Assembly: GCF_014202415.1 (NCBI RefSeq)
Contig: NZ_JACHGR010000007.1
Span: 1 to 64,000, forward strand
Reading direction: 5' to 3'
Length of the DNA: 64,000 bases
Source of the DNA: Tolumonas osonensis
Lineage (GTDB): Bacteria; Pseudomonadota; Gammaproteobacteria; Enterobacterales; Aeromonadaceae
The notes under the pieces are model-generated. The model was not told the origin of the DNA. It made no database searches and saw nothing but the letters and a program-made list of their open reading frames with translations. Positions 46,942-55,195 of this stretch are shown piece after piece (within the stretch, counting starts at the first letter, position 1; each line of letters begins with the position of its first letter). Position numbers and translations under genes: made by a program.

Positions 46942-48054
46942 ATGGGCAAGTTATTTTCCAAGTTCATTTTTAAAAATGGTGTTGAGTTAAAAAATCCTGT
47001 TTGCATGGCCCCGATGACAACATATTCAGGAGGGAAAGATAAATTTCTTAGCCAAGAAGAGTTGTCATATTATATCGAAAGATCAAAAGATGTAGGTATG
47101 GTGATAACGGCATGTGCGGCTGTACAAAGCAATGGTTATGGATTTGTTAATCCATTTTCGATTGAAGATGACTCTAACTTTGAAAAATATTCTCAGTTTG
47201 CTCAAGCAATAAAAAAGAATGGTGCTAAAGCGATTTTACAGTTGTTCCACGCCGGAAGAATGGGGCTTCGTGAGGTATTAGATGATAAACCGTTAATTTG
47301 CCCCTCAGCTATCCCCGCGGCTCGACCCGAAGCGGAAACGCCAGATGAAATGACTGTCGACGAGATTAATCTATTGATTAAAAATTTTGGTCGGGCAGTA
47401 GACTTAGCGATCAACGCTGGTTTCGATGGTGTTGAATTACACGGTGCAAATACGTTCATGATTCAGCAGTTTTTTTCTCCTCATTCAAATCAGCGGACTG
47501 ATGCGTGGGGTGGGTCTTTAAATAACAGAATTAAGTTCCCATTAGCTGTGCTTGCTGAGGCAAAAAAAATCTCTAAGGAAAATAACAGATCTAATTTTAT
47601 TATTGGTTATCGAATTTCGCTTGAGGAATTAGAAAAGCCAGGGCTTACGTTGAATGACTCTCTTTATCTAATTAATCAGCTTATTGAGCAGAGCGTTGAC
47701 TATATTCATATTTCCCTAAAAAAAGGATATAACCAGTGTTCGCTCATTGATACTAACAATCTAGAACCCATTGGAAGAGCTGTCATTAATGCAGTGAACA
47801 AACGGGTTCCTGTCATTGGTGTTTCTAATATCTTTACCAAAGAAGATGCAATTGATGCTTTAGCGTTTGGTTATGATCTGATTGCTATAGGCAGAGCAAT
47901 GATTATTAATCCAAGATGGTTAAATTTTCTAGAAAATAACGAACCAGTAAAAAGACGTATTTCTGTTTCTGAGGCTCGAGATATCGGCATTCCGGATGGG
48001 CTGATAAATATGATAAAACAAGTTCAGTCTTGGAGTGGATTACTGACTGATTGA
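46942..48054 (+). CDS. Old Yellow Enzyme-family flavin oxidoreductase
   Basis: Protein of 370 residues with the FMN-binding TIM barrel of the OYE family: LKNPVCMAPMTTYSG at the first strand, LQLFHAGR, the substrate-binding pair in LHGANTFMIQQFFSPHSNQRTDAWGGS, and the phosphate site IAIGRAMIINP. The position of the usual proton-donor tyrosine (HxxNxY in OYE1) is a phenylalanine here. Relatives reduce activated alkenes and nitro-esters. The start at 46942 has AGGATTTCAA before it; an upstream in-frame ATG lies before a terminator. Confidence 0.87.
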   Translation: MGKLFSKFIFKNGVELKNPVCMAPMTTYSGGKDKFLSQEELSYYIERSKDVGMVITACAAVQSNGYGFVNPFSIEDDSNFEKYSQFAQAIKKNGAKAILQLFHAGRMGLREVLDDKPLICPSAIPAARPEAETPDEMTVDEINLLIKNFGRAVDLAINAGFDGVELHGANTFMIQQFFSPHSNQRTDAWGGSLNNRIKFPLAVLAEAKKISKENNRSNFIIGYRISLEELEKPGLTLNDSLYLINQLIEQSVDYIHISLKKGYNQCSLIDTNNLEPIGRAVINAVNKRVPVIGVSNIFTKEDAIDALAFGYDLIAIGRAMIINPRWLNFLENNEPVKRRISVSEARDIGIPDGLINMIKQVQSWSGLLTD

Positions 48055-48106
48055 TTGAATATTTAAGCTAAAATAATTCCGATGCGATGATCTAGTAATA
48101 TCAAAC

Positions 48107-48129
48107 CGGGAAAGAAAGTTTCTTTCCCG
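48107..48129. terminator. Bidirectional terminator between OYE and flavin reductase genes
   Basis: CGGGAAAGAA pairs with TTCTTTCCCG around a 3-base loop, between convergent genes. Confidence 0.7.
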
Positions 48130-48175
48130 TGTATTGGTTTCTTCTTGATCATGAGGAAACACTGTAAAGATTTGG

Positions 48176-48742
48176 TTAATCTGCCAACGTGTCAGGGGTA
48201 ACCGCATCTCCAATGTGCAGATAATGACCGCCTGCCACATGATGAATGGTGCGTTGAGTATCATTGGTGAAATGCCAACGTCCATGACTGAAAACAGTAT
48301 CATCAGCCCAAGCTGCTACTACTTCGCCTAATAATAAATCATACGTGTTTTGAATGTGAGGTTCTGGAATTAACTTACATTCGAGCCATGCAACACATCC
48401 GCTAATCAATGGTGCTGCTACGAGTGATGCTTTCTCTGTAGTAATTTTATATTCAGAAAATTTATCCATTGATTTTCCAGAGCAACTGCCGACTGCCGTG
48501 GTTAATTCTTCTTGTTGTACGGTTGGAATGCAGATAACAAATTCCCCTGATTTTTCAATCAGACTGCGACTGAATGAATTTTTATCAATCACAATTGCTA
48601 CCTTAGGGGGAGAAAAATCAAGTGGCATCGTCCATGCTGCAGCCATCACATTGGCTTTCCCCTGATATGAAGAGCTAATCAGTACTGTTGGTCCATGATT
48701 CATCAATCGGTAAGCTTTCTCTAATTCGACCGTTTTTCTCAT
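48176..48742 (-). CDS. Flavin reductase-like FMN-binding protein
   Basis: Protein of 188 residues of the flavin_reduct split-barrel family: HGPTVLISSSYQGKANVMAAAWTMPLDFSPPKVAIVIDKNSFSRSLIEKSGEFVICIP is the family's N-terminal pattern. Such proteins reduce free FMN with NAD(P)H or act directly on small electrophiles. It is convergent with the OYE gene and one of several flavin-dependent genes in this segment; it might supply reduced FMN to the luciferase-like monooxygenase at 54015, though that link is inferred. A CCTTAAAATT leader precedes the start. Confidence 0.82.
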   Translation of the reverse strand: MRKTVELEKAYRLMNHGPTVLISSSYQGKANVMAAAWTMPLDFSPPKVAIVIDKNSFSRSLIEKSGEFVICIPTVQQEELTTAVGSCSGKSMDKFSEYKITTEKASLVAAPLISGCVAWLECKLIPEPHIQNTYDLLLGEVVAAWADDTVFSHGRWHFTNDTQRTIHHVAGGHYLHIGDAVTPDTLAD

Positions 48743-49210
48743 AATTTTTCCTTAAAATTCTAATGTTTTCTCAGACTGAGTTGTCTTTACTTCAATTGCA
48801 ACAGCAAGTGATAAAAATTTAGATTCCCTAATATTTCATTCATTGCTCTGCATCTTATTTATTAATATCTTTTGATAATTATGGTTAGTTTCATCTTGTG
48901 ACTTTATAAGTTACCACGAAATTAATGCACTAGGATGAAAATTATTTCTATATCAACCGTACATGTCAACAAATTTCATGAATACGTATCAAATCAAATA
49001 ACGCATTGTATTTTAACGAAAGAATAATTTTTTGAAAGGTTTGTTTTGAGTTAAAAAGAGAATTGTATATCAAATCAGATACAATCAGTTTCTATATTTT
49101 AAATTTATCCATCTGGCGTGTATTTATATTATGACCTCATTGAAACAGGTTCTGTTTCTTATAAATGCAAGTTAACTGCTTGTTAATATAGTCTTTGTGG
49201 AGTTAAGTAC
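48743..49210. other. AT-rich intergenic region
   Basis: No gene is seen. The region must hold the divergent promoters of the flavin reductase and CusF-fold genes. Two related motifs stand out, GTATCAAATCAAATAAC (around 48986) and ATATCAAATCAGATAC (around 49067), sharing ATCAAATCA in direct orientation; they might be regulator sites. Confidence 0.4.
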
Positions 49211-49516
49211 ATGAAAAATACATTTGTTCGTTTAGCTATCGTTGCTTCTTTGTCAACTGTTGCATTATCTGCGCATGCGGCACTTGATACTTATAGTGCT
49301 CACGGTTCAGTCGTTGCTGTGAATGCTCACAATCAAGAAATTACCGTGAAACAAGATGTAGTAACAGAACTGGGCTGGCCTGCTCGCACATTCACTTATG
49401 CTGCTGGATCTAGTGTGTTGAAAGATATAGCTGTTGGTCAAACAGTTGATGTCAAATTTACATCATCAAATGCATTTGATGCCAATGCTCATTCAATTAC
49501 ACCTGTATCGCAGTAA
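49211..49516 (+). CDS. CusF-fold periplasmic protein lacking copper ligands
   Basis: Exported protein of 101 residues: signal peptide 1 to about 23 (cleavage AHA-A), then a small beta barrel matching CusF (GSVVAVNAHNQEITVKQD, ELGWPARTFTY, VLKDIAVGQTVDVKFT). In CusF, copper is bound by His36, Met47 and Met49 with Trp44 capping. Here the Trp is kept, but the histidine position is Gln and the two Met positions are Arg and Phe. The fold is thus CusF-like without the ligand set, so copper binding in the usual way is unlikely. No cusA/B/C genes are nearby. GTGGAGTTAAGTAC precedes the ATG. Confidence 0.75.
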   Translation: MKNTFVRLAIVASLSTVALSAHAALDTYSAHGSVVAVNAHNQEITVKQDVVTELGWPARTFTYAAGSSVLKDIAVGQTVDVKFTSSNAFDANAHSITPVSQ

Positions 49517-49597
49517 GTAATGCCAAGAGGGCGGATAAGACGATCTGCCCTCTAGTTCTATGAAATATGGATCACGCCAAAGATAATTACGGTTATT

Positions 49598-50518
49598 TTA
49601 CCCCATCAATACGGGAATCTGAGTAGCTAACGCATCAATCAACAGCCTCATTCGATGAGGAAGATATTTTGTTTTCGGCCAAACAACATGAATATCAATT
49701 GGCTGTACTTTATCACTATCCATAACCAGAGATAATTGCCCTGACACCAGATATGGCGCGCCAAGCCAACTTGGTAACCAAGCTAATCCGCCACCTTCAA
49801 TTGCTGAATCTGCAATCACTTGTAAATCGTCATATCTTTCGCGCCCAGGAAGCACGACTTCTTTTAGCGTACCCTGATGATCGCGCACAACCCACGGTTG
49901 TGTATGTATCGATCTTCCGTAAAGAATCGCCTGATGATCCTTAAGTTCGGCAATGGAAGTGGGTGTACCGAATTTTTCAAGATATTGGGGAGCTGCGAAA
50001 ATAGCCATTCGTTGTACTGCAATTTTTTTTGCGATAAGAGAAGTTGAATCAGCTACAGATCCTATCCGAATAGCCATATCAAACCCTTCAGAAAGAATAT
50101 CGATAACGCGATCTGAAAATTCAGTTTCAACCTGGATCTTGGGGTATAAACGAGTCAACGATCTCAGCACGGGAGCTACACATCGGCGTCCAAATAATAC
50201 AGGACAACTGATCCTGATTTTCCCTTCCGGTCCCACCTGTCCATCTCTAAGTTCAGATTCAATGGCATTCAGGCCGTTTATCATGTGGCTACAATGCTCA
50301 TAATAAACACCACCTTCACTCGTCAATGATTGTTGTCGCGTTGTCCTATGAAAAAGACGGATCCCGAGTCGCTGTTCAAGTTTCGATATTGACTTAGCAA
50401 TTGCCGAACGAGTCAAATTCATTCGAAACGCTGCTGCAGCAAAACTTCCAGCTTCGACGACATTAATAAACGTGATTATCCCAGAAACTTTGTCTTCCCA
50501 TGGATTTCTATTTTTCAT
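49598..50518 (-). CDS. LysR-family regulator, CrgA/YhaJ-type
   Basis: Protein of 306 residues. The N-terminal winged helix (FINVVEAGSFAAAAFRMNLTRSAIAKSISKLEQRLGIRLFHRTTRQQSLTSEG) is followed by the effector domain (GKIRISCPVLFGRRCV...). It starts at 50518 with GGGGAGG just before the ATG; an in-frame ATG at 50572 adds 18 hydrophobic residues without homology. It is divergent from the SDR-type gene at 50706 and is its likely regulator. The divergent 187-bp space holds both promoters. Confidence 0.88.
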   Translation of the reverse strand: MKNRNPWEDKVSGIITFINVVEAGSFAAAAFRMNLTRSAIAKSISKLEQRLGIRLFHRTTRQQSLTSEGGVYYEHCSHMINGLNAIESELRDGQVGPEGKIRISCPVLFGRRCVAPVLRSLTRLYPKIQVETEFSDRVIDILSEGFDMAIRIGSVADSTSLIAKKIAVQRMAIFAAPQYLEKFGTPTSIAELKDHQAILYGRSIHTQPWVVRDHQGTLKEVVLPGRERYDDLQVIADSAIEGGGLAWLPSWLGAPYLVSGQLSLVMDSDKVQPIDIHVVWPKTKYLPHRMRLLIDALATQIPVLMG

Positions 50519-50705
50519 AAAGCCTCCCCAAAGCATCACCATTATGACAATCAAAACAGAAAAAGAAACCATTCATTGATTCCCAGAAGTATCCAATGTG
50601 TGGCTATATATTCGCCCATGGTTATATTTTTTCTCGATATACTCGTTTCATCAGATACAGCAACTTGAACTGGTTGTTGTGAATATGCAGATGAGGCTTC
50701 GAGCA

Positions 50706-51731
50706 ATGGCAATCGAATCTAAGAAAAGAATTTTCATCACAGGTGGTACAGGTTATATCGGTGGAAGTTTCCTGCATTTAATGTGGGAACGAAATTATCT
50801 TGAGAATTTCGACATCCGAGTATTGGTCAGAAATATTCGAACTGCGGAAAAGCTTTCTCAATTAGGTTTCACTGCCGTGATTGGCTCATTGGATGATGCA
50901 AAGTTGTTAGCCTATGAAGCTGAATCTGCAGATATTATCTTCAATACGGCAAATTGTGATCATGTCGAAAGTGCTATTGCACTGCTTCATGGGGCAATGA
51001 ATCGTTACAGCACTACGAGCGTCAAGCCAATCTTTATTCATACCTCCGGTGCAGGTGTATTGACCGCACACTCACTTGGATGTGGCGTCGCTCCAGATCA
51101 AGATCTAAAACAAGATTTATGGGACGAAGCAGACGTGGAAAAGCATGTAAATATTTCAAGCCATGCACCACATCGTTTTGTTGATATAGAAATTTTTAAA
51201 GCCGCAGAAAAAGATTTTGTAAAAACGTACTTAGTTGTACCGCCAACCGTGTTCGGGGTTGGATTGGGACCATTTGCATCAAGTCGTATGTCCATTCAGA
51301 TCCCAAGACTGGTTTATAGCGCTTTAATGAGACGCCAGACGATGAAAGTCGGAGCTGGAAATAATATCTGGCCGAATGTTCATGTGGCTGATTTAGCTGA
51401 GTTGTATTTAGTGATCTTAGATGCAGCTTTACAAGACAAAGCTCCTTCCGGGTTACAAGGATTATTCTATCCAGTGTCTGAGCATTTCTGCTGGGGTGAT
51501 GTTTCCATGAAAATTGCCGAATTGCTATATCAGAAAAAACTCCTGCCTTCTGCAATTGTAACCAGTGGATTACAACCGGGATGGTTCTGGGGAAGTAATG
51601 TGATTGTACGGTCAACAAATTCGATGAATCTGGGCTGGCAAGTGAAAAACGGCGGTACAAATGAAATGTTACGTGATATTGAGCATGATATATCTTTAGT
51701 GTTAGAAGCAGTCCGTTCTAATAATGTTTAA
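50706..51731 (+). CDS. Atypical short-chain dehydrogenase / NAD-dependent epimerase family
   Basis: Protein of 341 residues with an N-terminal Rossmann fold (IFITGGTGYIGGSFLHLM) and an extended-SDR layout. The C-terminal half has VPPTVFGVGLGP and NVHVADLAELYLVIL, as in NAD-epimerase/reductases. The catalytic YxxxK is not clear, so an atypical (NmrA-like) role is possible. The start at 50706 has GAGG at 50693-50696; the ORF could be read from 50598 but with no homology. It is followed after 24 bp by the broken DUF1330 gene and is probably co-transcribed with it and the MBL-fold gene. Confidence 0.8.
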   Translation: MAIESKKRIFITGGTGYIGGSFLHLMWERNYLENFDIRVLVRNIRTAEKLSQLGFTAVIGSLDDAKLLAYEAESADIIFNTANCDHVESAIALLHGAMNRYSTTSVKPIFIHTSGAGVLTAHSLGCGVAPDQDLKQDLWDEADVEKHVNISSHAPHRFVDIEIFKAAEKDFVKTYLVVPPTVFGVGLGPFASSRMSIQIPRLVYSALMRRQTMKVGAGNNIWPNVHVADLAELYLVILDAALQDKAPSGLQGLFYPVSEHFCWGDVSMKIAELLYQKKLLPSAIVTSGLQPGWFWGSNVIVRSTNSMNLGWQVKNGGTNEMLRDIEHDISLVLEAVRSNNV

Positions 51732-51755
51732 TCAATTAAATAGTAAGGGGAAAAT

Positions 51756-52034
51756 ATGTCAGCATATATTGTTATTGAACTTGATGTCGTTGATGCTGAA
51801 GCAAAGAATTTATATTCTCAGTCAGCTGCGCCAATTGTGAAGAAGTTTGGCGGGGAATTTATTACCGGCGGCACATGAAATGTTTTGTCAGGAAGCGACA
51901 GCTTTAAATTTGGTGCAATTATAAAATTTGAAAGTAAAGAAATTGCACTGCAATGGTATCACAGCGAAGAGTATCAAAGTCTAATTCCGTTGCGTGAAAA
52001 AGGCATGAATTCTCGCTTTTCCATTATTGGTTAA
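51756..52034 (+). pseudogene. DUF1330-family gene interrupted by an in-frame TGA
   Basis: Reading from the ATG at 51756 (MSAYIVIELDVVDAEAKN...) gives a 92-residue DUF1330-like dimeric alpha-beta barrel, with AAPIVKKFGGEFITGGT, then TGA at 51876-51878 (codon 41), then NVLSGSDSFKFGAIIKFESKEIALQWYHSEEYQSLIPLREKGMNSRFSIIG in the same frame. The reading frame and homology continue cleanly on both sides, so a single substitution or a sequencing error is the simple explanation. AGTAAGGGG gives a good ribosome site. A selenocysteine reading is considered under findings but is less likely. Confidence 0.75.
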
Positions 52035-52113
52035 TTAAATAATTCTATTAATTTTTACATCTTGGCTTAATTAAGCTAATGGGTTTATTTTGTTTTTAAT
52101 TTGGAAATTTTAT

Positions 52114-52989
52114 ATGAATTTAAGTAAGTTGTATCAAGCGCCAGCGGTAAATAGAAAGCGTTATGGTGATGTTGTTGTAACTATGCTGAGTGATGGTTAT
52201 TTAGATGTGTCATTTGAATTACTCAATGGCATTGATGCGGCAAAAGCTGAAGCGTTATTAGAGAACAGAGGTGTTGATCCATTACCTCGCATGAACATCA
52301 ATGCATTTGTGATTCAAACTGCTGGCCGTACCATTTTGGTGGATAGTGGTGCAGGTGGTATTAATGGATGGGGTGGTCGTTTGCAAGTTGCATTAGCAGC
52401 AGCAGGAATTGATCCATTAGATATTGATACCCTCTTATTAACGCATGGTCATCCTGATCATGTTGGTGGACTTGCCGCACCCTTAGCAACACCAATTTTT
52501 AGAAACGTACAAGAATTCTATGTACATGAAAAAGAATTGGATTTCTGGCGTGACGATGTCATTTATTCCTCTGTGCCTGATGGATTTAAGCCTTTCTTTA
52601 GCGTTGCGCGTAATGCTTTTGATGCTTATCAGGACAAACTGGTTCCATTTAAAAATGAAGCCATTTTACCTGGGATCCAATCTGTACCATTATTTGGACA
52701 TACGCCGGGTCATACCGGTTATTTGATTGGTGATAGCTCGGAATCGTTATTGATCTGGGGGGATATCGTACATTTCCCTCACTTACAAATGGCTCAGCCT
52801 GAAGTAACGATTGCGTTTGATAGCGATCCAACCGAGGCAGCTTCGGTTCGTGCAAAATTATTAGACCGTGTTGCAACCGATAAGCTGTCAATTAGTGGAA
52901 TGCATTTTAATTTGCCAGCTTCCGGCCGGATCCATAGAGAAAATAATCAATATGTATTGAATTATGATTCCTGGTCTCCAGCAGTCTAA
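52114..52989 (+). CDS. Metallo-beta-lactamase-fold hydrolase (cytoplasmic)
   Basis: Protein of 291 residues without a signal peptide. The metal-binding signature is LLTHGHPDHVGG, followed by FGHTPGHTGYL and a late SGMHFNLP histidine, enough for a two-metal site. It resembles the exported protein at 58364-59371 (both begin GD-x-x-VT-x-L-x-DGYL and share the GHTPGH and WGD blocks). The substrate could be a lactone or small ester, not determinable. The ATG at 52114 is preferred to a TTG at 52090. The gene ends at a strong terminator. Confidence 0.85.
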   Translation: MNLSKLYQAPAVNRKRYGDVVVTMLSDGYLDVSFELLNGIDAAKAEALLENRGVDPLPRMNINAFVIQTAGRTILVDSGAGGINGWGGRLQVALAAAGIDPLDIDTLLLTHGHPDHVGGLAAPLATPIFRNVQEFYVHEKELDFWRDDVIYSSVPDGFKPFFSVARNAFDAYQDKLVPFKNEAILPGIQSVPLFGHTPGHTGYLIGDSSESLLIWGDIVHFPHLQMAQPEVTIAFDSDPTEAASVRAKLLDRVATDKLSISGMHFNLPASGRIHRENNQYVLNYDSWSPAV

Positions 52990-52996
52990 AAAATAT

Positions 52997-53026
52997 AACG
53001 CATGAGAAGAAACTCATGCGTTTTTT
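52997..53026 (+). terminator. Terminator after MBL-fold gene
   Basis: ACGCATGAG (52998-53006) pairs with CTCATGCGT (53013-53021), followed by TTTTTT. Confidence 0.88.
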
Positions 53027-53045
53027 ATAATAAGGTTGTTTTAAT

Positions 53046-53921
53046 ATGGTTTTCGGAAAAAATAAACTTAACTTGGCATTTTTTGTGCCGATGCTTTTTG
53101 TATTTTTATGGAGTACTGGCTTCATCGCTGCAAAATACACTATTCAGTATTCCCCACCATTCACCTTGCTTTTTTTGAGAGGTCTGCTCTCTTGTATTGT
53201 TTTTCTTGCTATTGTACTCGTATCAAAAGTTCAGTTTCCTTCTCTAAATGGCATGATAGCCCAACTTAAAGTTGGTTTTTTCATGCATGTCGTATTTTTG
53301 GGCGGTTGTTTTTTTGCTATACACAAAGGAATGCCTTCTTCGTTAGTAGCACTTATTACCGGCTTACAGCCAATATTGACTGCTGTTATATTGGCAACAG
53401 TTCATAAGCAATCGATGCGACTGATGAAATGGCTTGGAATAGTTATTGGATTTATTGGCGTTTTTTTAGTTTTATCTCCAGGAAAGCATTCTTTCCATTT
53501 AGCCCTTATTCCATTGTTATCATCAATCATTGCATTAATTGGCGTAACGATAGGTTCGTTATATCAGAAAAAGATAAAACCAGATGGCCACATTTTAGCA
53601 TCGACATTCTTTCAATATGTATCACTCACGGTGATCATGGGTGCGATTAGTTATTTTACTGAACCTGGCTCTGTGTCATGGTCATTCTCATTTGTCGCAG
53701 GTTTATTGTGGTTGGTGGTGGGTGTATCTGTCGCTGCAATTTTGCTTTTGGTTTATATGATCCAGGTAGGTGAATCAACAAAAGTTGCGACATATTTCTA
53801 TTTAGTACCAGTTGTGACAGCGATTGAAGCCTGGATATTATTCGGTGAAACAATAACACTGCAGACGGTTTTGGGAATGGTTGTAACCATATTGGGGATG
53901 GTATTTGTGATGCTTGGTTAG
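53046..53921 (+). CDS. EamA-family (DMT superfamily) transporter
   Basis: Inner-membrane protein of 291 residues with ten hydrophobic segments arranged as two EamA repeats (WSTGFIAAKYTIQYSPPFTLLFLRG, and a later SLYQKKIKPDGHILASTFFQY). It is distinct from RhtA at 40838. It may export a product or toxic compound made by neighbouring enzymes, an inference from position only. TTGTTTTAAT precedes the ATG and a terminator follows. Confidence 0.84.
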   Translation: MVFGKNKLNLAFFVPMLFVFLWSTGFIAAKYTIQYSPPFTLLFLRGLLSCIVFLAIVLVSKVQFPSLNGMIAQLKVGFFMHVVFLGGCFFAIHKGMPSSLVALITGLQPILTAVILATVHKQSMRLMKWLGIVIGFIGVFLVLSPGKHSFHLALIPLLSSIIALIGVTIGSLYQKKIKPDGHILASTFFQYVSLTVIMGAISYFTEPGSVSWSFSFVAGLLWLVVGVSVAAILLLVYMIQVGESTKVATYFYLVPVVTAIEAWILFGETITLQTVLGMVVTILGMVFVMLG

Positions 53922-53929
53922 AGTTGTGT

Positions 53930-53968
53930 AGAAAGGCAATTAGGTGTATCTACTTGCCTTTCTTTTTT
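53930..53968 (+). terminator. Terminator after the EamA gene
   Basis: GAAAGGCAA (53931-53939) pairs with TTGCCTTTC (53954-53962), followed by TTTTTT. Confidence 0.8.
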
Positions 53969-54014
53969 GAATGGGGACGAACTGCACCGACAATTACTCA
54001 ATTGAGATTAGTTT

Positions 54015-54953
54015 TTAAATAGAGAAATGAGGTAAAACGTATTCAGCCAGTTCATCCATCACTTCTGTTGCGGGTCTCGAGAGCATCTTCAGATTCAAGG
54101 CAACATGATTCACACCAAGAGATTCTTGCTCCTTCCATAAGCGAATCAACGAATTTCGACCAGCACTGAATCCACTCCACATCATTCGTACCGGTGCATC
54201 AGGATCTTTATCTAAATCGAAAAAAGTACCATAACCATATGGCTTAAAAATAGATTCGTTGAACGACTCACGCCAAACTTTGATCGTGTTCTGTAGATGT
54301 TCGAAACTACCTCTGTGCCAGATCCAACCATCACTATTATCAGCAATCCAACTTAAATCTTGTTGGGCTCTGCCAACAATGATCAGTGGTATCTGTGACG
54401 CTATTGGTTTTGGAACCAGATCTAAATCGCCACTCAATCTACCATAATGATGTGTTGACAGCTGGGGGTAAGAAATACTTGTAACAGTTTTTATGATCTG
54501 GATCGCTTCGCGAAAACGCTCAGCCCGAAGTTCAAAATCTTGACCAAATGCAGGGTACTCAATAGGTCGATCTCCTGTTGATAGCCCTAAAATAAACCGC
54601 CCTTGACTTAAATGGTCCAGTGAGGCGGCTTGTTTAGCAATAACAAGCGGCTCTTTGAGTGGCAGAATGATACCTGCGGTGCCCAGAGTAATTTTTTTAG
54701 TCTGCGCTACGAGATATCCAAGGTAAACCATAGGATCAAAGATCTGCCCTACATCACCAAACGACGGGTCATAGAATGGAATATCCCGAAGCCATAATGC
54801 CGAAAAACCACATTGATCTGCTTTTATCGCAAGATTGGAATGATTTTCCATTGATGGGAAAGCTGAATCTGGGTAGCTTTCTAATGGCATAATAAAGCCA
54901 AAAGTCAATTTCCCTTTCTTGAATATATTTTCATAACCGGGTTTAATGTTCAT
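54015..54953 (-). CDS. Luciferase-like (LLM-class) flavin oxidoreductase
   Basis: Protein of 312 residues with the bacterial-luciferase TIM barrel: FSALWLRDIPFYDP, KKITLGTAGIILPLKEPLVIAKQAASLDHLSQGRFILGLSTGDRPIEYPAFG and a C-terminal VNHVALNLK. The family needs reduced FMN or F420; the FMN type is expected here. GDRP-x-EYPAFG fits the luciferase-type oxidoreductase group first defined in Bacillus. Function unknown. The 54954-55195 interval after its start (242 bp) is AT-rich and shows no gene. Confidence 0.85.
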   Translation of the reverse strand: MNIKPGYENIFKKGKLTFGFIMPLESYPDSAFPSMENHSNLAIKADQCGFSALWLRDIPFYDPSFGDVGQIFDPMVYLGYLVAQTKKITLGTAGIILPLKEPLVIAKQAASLDHLSQGRFILGLSTGDRPIEYPAFGQDFELRAERFREAIQIIKTVTSISYPQLSTHHYGRLSGDLDLVPKPIASQIPLIIVGRAQQDLSWIADNSDGWIWHRGSFEHLQNTIKVWRESFNESIFKPYGYGTFFDLDKDPDAPVRMMWSGFSAGRNSLIRLWKEQESLGVNHVALNLKMLSRPATEVMDELAEYVLPHFSI

Positions 54954-55195
54954 TATTAGTTAATTTAAATGAGATTTGTTAAATTTAATCTTACTAAATA
55001 TCATAACAATGATTGATACTTGATTTCATAAAACTTTGTTATGTTTTTTATAACAAATGCGAAACATAATTTCATTTTGTTGTTGGGGCTGTTATTTATT
55101 TTCGAACAAACAAACGAACTATAAAAAATTTATAATTATTAAAGAAAAAATAATACACCTAAGGAAGTTGCGAATAATTGAGACTCATTCAACCA

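Noticed and set aside
51876-51878. TGA as selenocysteine codon
   Set aside because: The hairpin after it is short and lacks clear SECIS features; DUF1330 proteins are not known selenoproteins. A nonsense change or base-call error is simpler. Kept only as a check under findings.
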